Made by a program: the position numbers and the translations under genes. Of a stretch of 64,000 bases of DNA, positions 10,769 to 21,798 are shown piece after piece. The notes below the pieces were generated by a model. The model had not been told where the DNA came from. It saw only the letters and a program-made list of their open reading frames with translations, and did no database searches. Position 1 is the stretch's first letter; every line of letters starts with the position of its first letter. The DNA comes from Raphanus sativus (lineage: Eukaryota > Streptophyta > Magnoliopsida > Brassicales > Brassicaceae), in the NCBI RefSeq assembly GCF_000801105.2, contig NC_079514.1, forward strand, positions 12,874,293-12,938,292, read 5' to 3'.

Positions 10769-13700
10769 CTAGGATCGACGGGCGGGTTGTAGATTTTATA
10801 ATAATTTTGAAAGATAATCTATATGTATAATATACATTTTGGTAAATTATTGTTGTAGTTTAGTTGTAACTTGATTAGTATTCGGTAGGTAAAAGAATAT
10901 GATAAGTGTGATATTTTTTTTCCAGCAGGAACAAATAGATGTGAATAATATGCTAATAAGAAGGTTTAATTTTGGCTATGTAATCGGAAAACCACAAAAC
11001 TATATAATATTCTAAACTATTATATATTTATATAACTTTCTATCGAAAGCTTAGGGTTTTTTTTTTAAAAAAAATCAAATAGAATTTTGCAATTGTTACG
11101 GATGTACCAATTTTTTCATCCGCACCGACATTTCTTAACGTCCTAAAGTGACAGAAAAATAAGATGCAGTGCTACCGACTAATATATTAATTACCGTAAA
11201 CTATTTATCCATACACATTGACTATTATATTTATACTATTGATAACATTATAAAGACCTTTATTAGTGCATGCGATGCTCGCCTTACTATATGGCTACGT
11301 AAATTGGAATTTCATGCCTTAAACTAACTAATAGGATTATAACACATGTATGGAGACAACAGCTATACCAAAATGCTAAAATCTCAAAATCAAACTCACA
11401 CGGAAATGCTAATACTTAAAACTTAAAATTGCCCATATAATTGAGCATATCCAAATTCGTGAAAATAAACAAAGTTGCATAAACAGCCCATATAATATAG
11501 ACAGCCAAAAGAGAAAGACATATCCAAATACGTGAAAATGAACGAAGTTGCATAACCATTATTAAAATCGAGAGTCTGAGCATAATTATTAATGGCTGAT
11601 ATATCTCAGCCAACCCACGCCTTCTTCACCCCCTTCGACAATGCAACGCCCGTCTTCTTATGCGCCGAACTGACTGTACCCGTACCTCCATCAGATGATG
11701 CCCCACCGATGGCATCAACATTTCCAAACTCATCAGTTGTCGGATCTCCAGGCGGTTTGTCATCACCGTCGTCATTGTTTCCTCCCTGTTCCACTAATGG
11801 TGTTATACATACACATACTTGCAAATAGCAAGACGATAGTGAGCGAGCATAGTACACAGTATACTTACATTGTCATCCACGTCATCATCTGGCAAACGAC
11901 CATGATCTTCAGCAACACGCGTTACGGTGAATGTCTTATGATGCTCGGTGAAGTTATACGCAGTGACTCTAACTTAGAACGTGTACGTCCTTCCTTCCAT
12001 TTCTGCAATAAACGGAGGTATCCTGGAATCCTCAGGATTCACTTCGTCCTCAGCCTATATGACATGATATCAGATGGGAAATAGAGTACGCTCAGCGGGT
12101 GACACACATGCATGTAAACAGAGAAGTATCGTACCAGCATCTGTACAGCCTCACTTGCTCGGAGACTATGCAGTTTAGTCATTACCCCGTCAAACCAAAC
12201 GAAAGTGCTTTCCGCAGTATCATCAGATATAGCCATTCCACATGATAGCTATAATAAGATAGCAAAGCCGAAGCTAAAGCCAAATTAAAAACAGATATAT
12301 AAATAGTTATCCAGCAAGAACGTTACTTACCGAAGAGTCCAACAGCATGCGAATTATTGCATTGTCCACATGTATAGGCAGAGTCAGTATGTTGCAATTT
12401 TTTTACTGCATTTGGAGCAAGCAACATAGCACCACCCCTTATCGGTGTCAACACGAACAACCCTCCCAGTGCACATGAAATCAATTTCATGCATCATGTA
12501 TACATCACTCACATTCAAAACGAACTATAAGATTCAAAATAATCCTAAAGACACTGCCAGTTTTTTTTTTTTACCTGAGACGCAGCAGAGACAACAAAAT
12601 TGTTAAGCTCATGGATGGTCATCTTCTCGACCTTCGTATATGATTTGAGCAGCGGAGCGGCTGACGGTATACCGGTGTCCCTGGCGACCAACCTAGAATA
12701 ATGATCAGGTATTCAAATAAGTAGCAGTACACATACATGTTTAACTAACGATAACCTACTGATAGAAACCGACTCCCCCTGAATCAGTCTCCTTATCGAA
12801 ATACACATGCGTTCCTGAAGTTGCATTGAGAAACAAACGACCTACACAGAGAAATAAAATTATAAGGATCCAAGTACTACGAAATTAACTAATACCATAC
12901 GAACAGGAGCATGTCACTACCTCCAACCATTTTCGGGTTGATGCTCGTTGCAACAATGACCTTTGGATCAACATGCATAGACTCGAGTTCTCTGTGGAAA
13001 GCAACGGCCTGAGAGTCAAATAAGCTCAGAGTGACAGTGTCATCACTGCACACATCCAAAAGAGCAATCATTAGGACAAAAAATACTCTGAAAAAATCCA
13101 TATGAACTACAATATTTAAATTGCGGATTGACATGTACCTATCCAATTTCATTGTCACCATGACCCGATTCTTCTCCTCCGGAGGATCAGTAACAGTGCT
13201 CCAAGAACCTCTCCTATGACATCTACAAAAAGTTCAAAACCTATATCACTTCTCCTTTATAAAAAGAGAAATCAACAACATAAGAAACATGTGTGAAAAA
13301 TGTCATCATACCTGGTAGCTGGCTGTTTGTGTTAGCCAAACCAAACAGTTCCGACTGGTTATGGAACCGGAAACCTTCTTTGGGCAAGGGTGAGACTGGC
13401 TCAAATATCTCTTCAAATGAAGTGGACTCATTGAACCGGATGAGGAAAGAAGAATCTGCAAGCCGTCAAATCCGGATATGGAGAACATTGATCCGGCAGT
13501 GAGTCTCTCCTGGAACCGTGGGAGCCGATTAGCACTGATGCTTGCCTGCACAATGGTTCCTTGGAATAAAGATGGGAAATTATCAACGTCCGGAAATCAA
13601 AATCAATTATAACAACAGAATAATAAATCAGACAAACAAAGATATTAAAAAGACAAAAAAAAAAAAACGTCATGATCAGTTCACGATATGTTGTTTCGAA

Positions 13701-14416
13701 AGGATTATCAATCAGACAAATCAAGATGTTAATTAAAAAAATATTAAAACACAACCAAAGCACACTGATCAGTTCACCAGAACCCAATTACAAACAACAT
13801 GGCAATAAAGACAAACCAAGATACTAACATCTCGATTGGAATATTAACTCAGACCAATCGAGACCTAGAATCTAACAACAGGATAATAAAACATGCTCAG
13901 TTCACCGGAACTCAAATATAAACATCAGGATAACAAATCATACAAACCAACATACTAAAAAACAAAACTTAAATAAAACCCAAGTAATGGAAACACAGAG
14001 TTTAGAAATCGAAACCTCTCAGAAGCGAGATACAAACCTATTTATACACGGATTAGCCGACTGAAGAACGCAATTATTAACAGTCATGAAACGGAATGGA
14101 CCGATTCTCAGATCCGATTTCAGTAACGGAAACAAAACGAATCCCAATCGTCTTCGCCGTAGACAAAGAAGCGTCGCGAAGAAAACAAAAAACTGTATAT
14201 TAGAGTCTGTGGTGAACGATGTGCACAGCTGGGCTAGGACATGAAGATAACGTGATAGATAAAGCTAAGCCCAAAGAGAAGTCCATTCATCAGGCGCAAA
14301 ATGAAACGTATCGTTTCATTTAATCCGATATGTCAAACAAAGAAGGTATCAGTTTCCACGCTGGAATCTGACGTGGCTCAACCTGGAGAGAGTTAACTGA
14401 ATTATATATAAATAGA
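10769..14416 (-). mobile_element. Helitron (minus strand) carrying an RPA1-like pseudogene
   Basis: The 5' terminus lies at the right: read on the minus strand it begins TCTATTTATAT after an A and continues through CTCTCCAGGTTGAGCCACG. The same 5' end opens the plus-strand Helitron at 34078. The 3' terminus lies at the left: on the minus strand it ends ...CGTCGATCCTAG followed by T, with a degenerate GC-rich stem (CCCGCC). There is no target duplication, and the insertion falls between A and T, as expected. It is 3.65 kb, with an RPA1-like gene in the same orientation. No RepHel helicase is seen, so it is non-autonomous. Confidence 0.75.
11606..13560 (-). pseudogene. Replication protein A 70-kDa subunit-like pseudogene (Helitron cargo)
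   Basis: Conserved blocks follow in order on the minus strand: SISANRLPRF...AGSMFSISGFD (about 13550-13480), FGLANTNSQLP (about 13310), VMVTMKLD (13160), TLSLFDSQAVAFH and VATSINPKMVGG (13050-12920), FLNATSGTHVYFDKETDSG (12840), LVARDTGIPSAAPLL (12690), FMCTGRV...CSKC and later CGQC of a C-type zinc finger (12470-12350), DDTAESTFVWFDGVMTKLH (12230-12170), then NPEDSRIPPFIAEMEGRTY (12050-11960) and an acidic tail. It resembles the OB folds and zinc ribbon of RPA1-like proteins. Damage: a frameshift after SGFD, a frameshift near 13200, an extra A in an A7 run before the second cysteine pair (about 12400), and TAA where Gln is expected (about 11964). It is not functional as one protein. Confidence 0.8.
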
Positions 14417-15286
14417 TGTAATCTTCTACCAGGTGTCTTCTACATAGGATTCTCTTTTGATTTTGAGCACTAAAAGCCACTAATCTTGTTTTCACAAGTA
14501 TTTTGAAGTCTGACAAACTTTTTGAAAGGACCACTGATCTGTGTGAGTCAAGAAAGTCTGCAGCTTAGTAGAAAGAAAGTAGAACATAAGAACAACGTAA
14601 GAACGTTCCAACGTCTCGAAAAGTTGCAATAAAAGGAAAAAAGTAACAAATTTGTTTCTAAGCAACGCCTATATTCATTAATTTTCCTAACAAAGCTTGA
14701 TATATGTTTCAACCTTCCAGATATCATCATCCTTTTTCCTTTTTTCTTTAACTTTTTTTTCAGTTCATCATCTTATTTTCTTAAACATCATTTTTTCTGT
14801 GTAATATTCTCTTCATTTAAAAAAATGGTTTTGTAAGAACTTTTTTGTCACCAGATAAGTGTTTGAGTATATATCTAAATAAAAGTTTGATTACAGAAGT
14901 TTGCGAGATCATATACAAATGTGAAATGTAATCTATCTGACTCATCTTAACTTTAATATTTAAGCCATTCACTAGTCTCTAGAGGGCACGATAACCAAAT
15001 CTGAATCAAATATATAAAATGTAGGCAATAAGACATGATGACTATGATTAAAATTAACTTTTGAGATAGGAGAAATAAACGGATTAAAGTAAAGTGCGCG
15101 CATGATGACTATGATTAATATGCATAGGGCGGATCCCTTTAGACCGACGGAAGTGAATAATCAACGGCTGGATTAGAAAAGCAAAACCAAAAGCTTAACG
15201 CAAAAGAATAATAAATCTGTCCATCGAGACAAATGAGACCTTAGCGGTGTTCACGAGACATTTGCGTTACAACCCACCAATCCACC
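14417..15286. other. Spacer and upstream region of the DC1 gene
   Basis: AT-rich with no gene. The phrase CATGATGACTATGATTAA is repeated at about 15034 and 15102. Confidence 0.45.
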
Positions 15287-17029
15287 ATGGTCCGATTGGA
15301 CAATCTCTCCGACGAAGACTTTGTAAACTTGGATCTGTCCGATGAAGATAGAGCAAGCTTACATCAGAGCGATGAAGATAGTAAATACTTCTTTCAGTTA
15401 TGTGAAGACGAGGTGAAAGGAGTGAAGCTTCCTGGTCACGACCATCCTATGTCTTTTCTCGCTCGTGCGGTCTATTGCAGTGGCTGCACCGAGATAAATG
15501 ATAGCGGAGGCTACCATTGCTCTGACTGCGACATGTACTTGCACAAAGAATGTGCCGAGTCCCCTTCGGAGATTAACCATCCTTCTCACACGCGCCACCC
15601 ACTCACACTTCTCACGCGTGGAGCACCAGATGACTCCCACATCAACTCATGTCGCTTGTGCGGAGGAAAGTTTAGGAGACTCATCTACCATTGCACCGAA
15701 TGTGAATTCACCTTGGATCCAGCATGCGCCCGGAATCCACCACCGCTTATTGTTTACCACCCAAAGGGGCATGAGCATTTACTCACACTCATGCCTAGGC
15801 TTATTTTCTTTACTTGCAACGCTTGTGGGATGGTTGGTGATCGGTCTCCTTATGTATGCCCACAATGTGATTTCATGATCCATAAAGATTGTATCTACTT
15901 ACCCCGCGTCATAAACATCAATCGTCACCATCATCGCGTTTCTCGTACTTATTTTCTTGGTCTTAGAAATTGGGTATGTGGAGTTTGTCGTTTGAAGATT
16001 GATGGGAAATACGGGGCTTATTCTTGCTTGAAATGTCCTCAGTACGCTGTTCATTCAAGATGTGCCACGAGAGAGGATGTATGGGACGGGGAAGAACTAG
16101 AATATGAACCCGAAGAAGAGATGGAAGATGTTGAACCCTTCAAGGTGGTAGGTAAGAATCTCATTAATCATTTTACTCATGAAGAACACAACCTAGGATT
16201 CAAGGAAGGTGGTGGTGGTGGTGGTGAGGAGAGCATGCGTTGTCGCGCATGCGTCCTTCCTATAGATCTAGATTCGTTTTACAGTTGTGTTGATTGTGAT
16301 TTTATCCTCCATGAGGTATGTGCGAATCTTCCTAGAAAGAAGCGACATGTACTACATAACAGCCCACTTACACTCCAGAAAAATATTCCACATCACAAGC
16401 TATACAAGGGTGTTTTTCGGTGCTCTGCCTGCAAAGAGTTCTCTAGCGGATTCAGCTACATAGGTTCTGGTATTCAGTTAGATGTGCGGTGCGGTTCCAT
16501 CACTGAGCCCTTTGTTCACCAGGGTCATCCTCATCCCTTATTTTTCACTTTACCAGATCCAAAGACATGCCGGGCTTGTGGCATCTGGCAAAATAAGGTA
16601 TTGAACTGTATTGAATGTGATTTTCCTTTGTGTTTTGGGTGTGCTACTTTGCCATATGAGGTTAGAAACCAAAAGCATGATAGACATCCTATAACGTTAT
16701 GCTTTGTTGAAAAGGCGAGTACTGGTCAGCATTGGTGTGATATATGTGAAACACGATTGAATCCCAACAAATATTTTTACACATGTGAAGATTGTGCCAG
16801 CACTCTTCACGTTCACTGTGTGCATTTAGAAGGCTTGTTACACGTCAAACCGGGGGACAAATTATCATACTTTGGCTACGGTTTTGAGATGGTTCTAGGA
16901 AATCGCATCAACAGGCCACGTTGCGAATCCTGCTACGAGCTATGCGTAGGTTCCTTTCTACAGAGCACTGACTACAAAGATATGTACGCATGTTCTAAAA
17001 GTTGTTTGTATGAATTTCCCCAGTGTTGA
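15287..17029 (+). CDS. DC1 (divergent C1) zinc-finger domain protein
   Basis: An intact single-exon gene of 580 residues. The first 35 residues hold three spaced LSDEDxxxL-like repeats, an acidic leader. About eight Cys/His-rich C1-like modules follow, at roughly residues 50-92, 100-150, 160-206, 213-260, 295-345, 370-405, 410-455 and 465-515, of the form H-x-H-P-L...CxxC...YxCxxCxFxLHxxC. The sixth is degenerate. A polyglycine run (GGGGGGG) with an acidic linker lies at about residues 265-315. DC1 proteins form a very large, tandemly expanding family in Brassicaceae, linked to stress and pathogen responses and presumed to bind zinc and partners; the role of this member is unknown. I do not recall such a gene at this place in Arabidopsis, so it is probably a transposed copy. 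Confidence 0.92.
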   Translation: MVRLDNLSDEDFVNLDLSDEDRASLHQSDEDSKYFFQLCEDEVKGVKLPGHDHPMSFLARAVYCSGCTEINDSGGYHCSDCDMYLHKECAESPSEINHPSHTRHPLTLLTRGAPDDSHINSCRLCGGKFRRLIYHCTECEFTLDPACARNPPPLIVYHPKGHEHLLTLMPRLIFFTCNACGMVGDRSPYVCPQCDFMIHKDCIYLPRVININRHHHRVSRTYFLGLRNWVCGVCRLKIDGKYGAYSCLKCPQYAVHSRCATREDVWDGEELEYEPEEEMEDVEPFKVVGKNLINHFTHEEHNLGFKEGGGGGGEESMRCRACVLPIDLDSFYSCVDCDFILHEVCANLPRKKRHVLHNSPLTLQKNIPHHKLYKGVFRCSACKEFSSGFSYIGSGIQLDVRCGSITEPFVHQGHPHPLFFTLPDPKTCRACGIWQNKVLNCIECDFPLCFGCATLPYEVRNQKHDRHPITLCFVEKASTGQHWCDICETRLNPNKYFYTCEDCASTLHVHCVHLEGLLHVKPGDKLSYFGYGFEMVLGNRINRPRCESCYELCVGSFLQSTDYKDMYACSKSCLYEFPQC

Positions 17030-18595
17030 GTTTTCTAGGATATATAATGCAGTTCTTATGTGTCTTTTGATTAATCTTTTTTGTATAATATATAGCTTTC
17101 TTGTAATTTTCTTCTTTCTCTTCTCGTAAACTCTAGTGACCAAAATGAATTTTGACAAACGAATCCTCTGCAAGAAACATAAACTAGACAAAAACATAAC
17201 TTAAATCTGTCCACAAGTCTCATTCGCATTCAGTCATGCAGATTTTCATCTTGACCGAACCCGAACCAAAAAATCTAACTGGTACCCGGTCAGAAAATAT
17301 AAAAATATTTGAAGAGGTCTTGTATGATGCTACAAAATATATTCAAACCCGAAATTGCTATTAACCAATTCCGTACATGTAACTCAAAAAATCCAAAGCC
17401 TCCAAAAAAAATATCCAAAAACGATCTAAATATCCAAAGTGATATTAAAATATAAATATCTTGAATATAAATATATAATTCAAATATTCAATTTCATATT
17501 TATTTTGATATGATATATAAAAATAAATATTTAAAATTTAGATAAATACTCAATTATATATAAATGAGTATTTATTTCTTATAATTTGTAAAATTTTAAA
17601 ATTTATTTTAAATATATCCGAATTGAATCGATATAACTCGAATCTAAATGATATATGATTAGTTTATCAGTTTAAAATATGATACAAATTAAATATCCAT
17701 AATTTTCTGTTATAAATTAAAATCGAATTTTCCATGGAAGTGAGGTAACTTAAGAAACTTTATGGTTTTAAGAAGTTTGAAAAAATATATAAATGGTTAA
17801 TCTAATAACTTTAAATTTGACATCATTCTATATATAATAAATAAAAAAAATGATTTGAGACAAAATGATTTTTTTATAACAAAAGTTACAAAACTGCTGA
17901 TCCAATAAATCCGGCTCTATGTATTTCTGAACCAGAGTAGAAATCTAATTCCAGATTTCTTATATTTTCAAAAAAAAAAAAATTGGTTGGTCAGATTATC
18001 TTTTCATCATTTTCTAATCACGACTCCGGTTTTAGTGTTTCAGTCGTTTAAAAGAAAATTGACAACATGTTTCAACCGATTTTCATAATTAAAAAGAATT
18101 TATTCATTATTGCAATATTTCTTCATCTCCCGACAAGATAGCTTATCTGGTTCATTGTTTTTTCTTTTTGTAAAAGTTATCTGGTCATTGTTTATTCCCC
18201 ATTTCTTAGTCTACTACATAAATGTTGCTCAACAAAAAAAAGTCTACTACATAAACAACTACACATTCGTCTTTTGATCTTTGTTTTCGCACCCCTGGAG
18301 ATTTTCTTGATAATATATTCTTCCTCAGTGTTGTTAATTTCGATTCTTCGTCTTCGCGCCAGGTTCTTCGTCTTTCTCCAACTTTTATATAGTTCGATCT
18401 AGTACTTAAGTTTTTTTTTTTTGAAAAAGATTTAGTACTTAGTTTAGTAGAAGAATCATTGACTTTTGATACGCTTTTAATATCTCAAGTCAATAGATGA
18501 AACTTTTTGATCCTTGTCTTTCAAGAAGGATACTAAGAAAATTTCTGGTGAAATCTCGTTTCTTATTCATCGTAGATACTGTTTGCTGCATGAAG
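17030..18595. other. Spacer with decayed repeat, and IPK2alpha 5' region
   Basis: The part at 17250-17700 holds scattered ACCCGAACC-like and ATCCGAAT motifs typical of eroded hAT-type elements, but no paired ends were found. About 18280-18595 is the presumed leader of the kinase gene. An intron ending TGAAG just before the ATG at 18596 is plausible, since related genes carry a 5' UTR intron. Confidence 0.4.
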
Positions 18596-19435
18596 ATGCT
18601 CAAGGACCCTGAACACCAAGTTGCTGGTCACATGGCTAAAGATGGGAGGCTTGGTCCGCTAGTAGACGGAGAAGGCCGATTCTTCAAGCCGTTTCAGAGT
18701 AATGGTCGTGGGGAAGACGAGGCTAAGTTCTACGAGTCCTTCTCGTCCAACAAGAATGTTCCGGATCATATCCGTGGATATTTCCCTGTCTATCACGGCA
18801 CTCAAGTAGTCGAAACATCTAATGGATCTGGCAAGCTTCCACACATAATTCTTGATGATGTTGTTTTTGGTTACACAAATCCCTCCGGAATGGATGTTAA
18901 GATTGGATCTAGGACATGGTACCCCGGTGTATCCGAACAGTATTTCAACCAATGCCTAAAGAACGATAGAGAGACCACATCTGTTTCTTTGGGGTTTAGG
19001 CATGCTGGTTTTAAGATTTTTGACCACCAAGAATCGAGGTTTTGGATAGTCGAGTACAAGTTTGTTCATAGGTACAAAGTCGATGACGCTAGACTGGCTT
19101 TAAGGAAGTTTGTGTCATCGAACTCGCTAGCTGACTTGATACCAGACTGTGCATTTGCGTCACAAGTTTATGGCGGTTCTAGTGGTATCTTAGCGCAGTT
19201 ATTAGAGCTTAAAGCTTGGTTTGAAACTCAAACGCTATACCATTTCAGTTCTTGCTCGGTTTATATGTTTTATGAGAATGAATCGCTTTTGATGAAAGGA
19301 GGAGATGGTGCCCGGGCACAAGTAAAGCTGGTGGATTTTACGCATGTTCTTGATGGCAATGGTGTCATTGACCATAATTTCTTAGGTGGGCTCTCCTCTT
19401 TCATCAAATTCATCCAAGACATACTTGAAAGCTAG
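18596..19435 (+). CDS. IPK2A: Inositol polyphosphate multikinase, IPK2alpha-like
   Basis: A single-exon gene of 279 residues. An in-frame upstream ATG (18497) would add 33 residues not seen in the family, so I start at MLKDPEHQVAGH. The kinase signature PxxxDxKxG is present as PSGMDVKIG, followed by SRTWYPG. The C-terminal block has VKLVDF and then HVLDGNGVIDHNF. IPK2 enzymes phosphorylate Ins(1,4,5)P3 and InsP4 toward InsP5 in the nucleus and cytoplasm. It is closer to the Arabidopsis alpha than the beta copy. Oddities: VDFTH where VDFAH is usual, a divergent stretch around residues 150-185, and a TAG after DILES. The sequence after the stop still reads DETNTS in frame, resembling the family's acidic tail, so the stop looks premature. 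Arabidopsis IPK2 genes are on chromosome 5, so this is probably a transposed duplicate. Confidence 0.9.
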   Translation: MLKDPEHQVAGHMAKDGRLGPLVDGEGRFFKPFQSNGRGEDEAKFYESFSSNKNVPDHIRGYFPVYHGTQVVETSNGSGKLPHIILDDVVFGYTNPSGMDVKIGSRTWYPGVSEQYFNQCLKNDRETTSVSLGFRHAGFKIFDHQESRFWIVEYKFVHRYKVDDARLALRKFVSSNSLADLIPDCAFASQVYGGSSGILAQLLELKAWFETQTLYHFSSCSVYMFYENESLLMKGGDGARAQVKLVDFTHVLDGNGVIDHNFLGGLSSFIKFIQDILES

Positions 19436-21355
19436 GACAACAGCGACGAAACGAATACTTCTCATTCTGAATATGGGGAACTAGGGATTAATGTTTCGCT
19501 CTGACTCGTTTCAAGTTATGTGTTTGGACATAAACTTTTGTCCCCTTCAATTGTATAATACTTTTGGTATACCAACCGAACCAAACAATTGTACTGTACT
19601 TCTCACTTGAGGATTAACCAAATGTCCATGAAACTTAGCTAAACCTATGCAGCTTATTTGGTTTCCTGTTATAGCAAAGCTACATTGTGTATTCAAGTAA
19701 AGAAAATACTTGAAGAAGAAATATGTCAACGTCAGTAAGTTTAAACATTAGTGAAAACTTACAACTGATTAATAATAATAATAATGGAATTATTTTGTTA
19801 AATGAGAAATAATAAAGTAAATATAATAAATTTTGATGTGATGAATAATGTTTCACTCTACAAAATTTGGTGAATGATATCATATTTGGTATTCTATTAT
19901 AGATGGAAATTATACCAAATTTATTAATTTAATATTTGGTATCCTATTGGACTTGGCCCAATATTTGGTTTGTTTCAAAGTAAATGTTAAAAAGAAACGA
20001 TTGAAGGATTTGTTTCAAATGCCACCTCAATTAAAGGTATTTTTTTTTAAAAAAATTGTCCCTTAACAACGTAAGGTTTATTAAGATTAGATTTTACTTT
20101 TTCCAAAAAAAAAAAAGATTTTACTTTTTCCTCGTTTGAGTTTCTTAAGGTTATTTAAGGGGATTACTGGACATCCTAACTCGTTTTCCCGCTCGACCGT
20201 AAATGCGACTTTTACAGTTAATAGCGGTTGACGACGTTTTAAAATAATTATACAAATTGTTATAGATCGTTTTAAATCGTTCTGAACCTTATAAAATCAA
20301 AAGCCGGTTTCACCTAACGTCTGTGGCTACATGTGATTGCAGATAGATGAAAAATTACAAAACTAATTTTTTAAAATATTTTAAATAAAAATAAAAAATG
20401 AAAATATCACAAATAAAAATATATACACATTTATATATTAATTTAAATTCACAAAAAATATCATAACTTTTTTATAAAAAATTTAAACTAGCTATTAATT
20501 AGTTTTAAAAATAATAATATACATACATATATAAAATATAAACATATATAAAACAAAAAAAATATTTTTTTAAAAATTTTAATATAAATATTCAAAAATT
20601 ATTAAAATTATAACTTTCAACTAATTAATAATTATTATATTTTATCACAATAATATTGTTTTATATTTTTATAATGTTATATTATGTCTATATTGCTAAT
20701 TTATTATTAAATCGATGTAATATCTCATAATTAACCAGTCACAAGTATCCTGCAAATGCAACAATTTTTAAATGCTATACCAATCATATAAAATACTAAA
20801 TAACGTTTGAAACCGCAATCATCCGCAATTGTAAATTTCTGCATCCGCAATCTCAACCGATGCGTTTTGAACCCGTCGGACGTGAGTGAGATTGTATATT
20901 TTTTTCATACGTTTGACTGAATTAGAAAATTTATAAAATTATAATAATGTCAATAATAAGTAAAGAGTCTTATAAAGACCAAACATTAGTGCTAAATACT
21001 ACTCCAAAAGCGCAAAACACAATGGCGGACAAGCTTGTTCATAGGGCAAAGAGTTCACCATCAGCTATGTTATATGTCGATTCGATTTCTCCGGTTTGGC
21101 TCTCTGAACCGGTAGAATCACGGTAGAGTAATTCATTGTTGTAAAAAAAAAAAAATACTACTCCATAATACAATTAAACGCAACATAACAATTCAATACT
21201 CAGCATTCTATTTTATACAGAGGTAGAAAGATTCAAAGGAAGCGAGAGGAACGCCGCTCTTTCGCCAATCACTTAACTAACTCTCTCTTCTCCTCTCCTT
21301 GATCAAATTTGATTCTTCGAAGCTTCAAGCTAGAGAAAGAAAGAGCTCTCGAAAA
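19436..21355. other. Spacer with probable eroded hAT-type repeat
   Basis: No gene found. Between about 20190 and 20880, GCGGTTG/CCGCAATC-type motifs at both sides of a very AT-rich core suggest an old non-autonomous hAT element. I could not fix ends or a target duplication. The OM47 leader begins at about 21220. Confidence 0.35.
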
Positions 21356-21766
21356 ATGGGGAATTTTCTAGACAAGGAACCGCCGCCTCCGGTCGTTCTT
21401 GTCCCTCCGCTGTTTGATTTCCCACCTCTCTCCGCCCGTAACAGGTAAATCATCAAAAAAAATCATTACATAAAACTGTGGGTGGGGACGACACTCTTGT
21501 CTTGTTGTATACACTTCAACACGTGTCGCGTTGTGTTCTATTCTGGTGAAATCTCTGTGTGCATATGTGTATAATCTTCAGAATTGAATTTAATCAAATG
21601 TTTATGATGCAGGATGTTGGAACCATCATACAACTTGCTGTTTGGGAAGCTTGCTTTGAAATGTCTCTTTGAGGATTACTTTGAAGAAGCCCGTCAATTC
21701 TCTGCTAAGTTCCTCTTGAAGCCTATGGATGATCCTCATGTCGACTTGGTTGCATCTGTATCCATT

Positions 21767-21798
<32 letters not shown>

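Noticed and set aside
11606..13560. Functional RPA1 gene
   Set aside because: Several frameshifts and an in-frame stop, within Helitron ends.
18497..18595. N-terminal extension of the IPK2alpha-like protein
   Set aside because: The 33 extra residues are hydrophobic or basic, unlike the family; likely 5' UTR or leader intron sequence.
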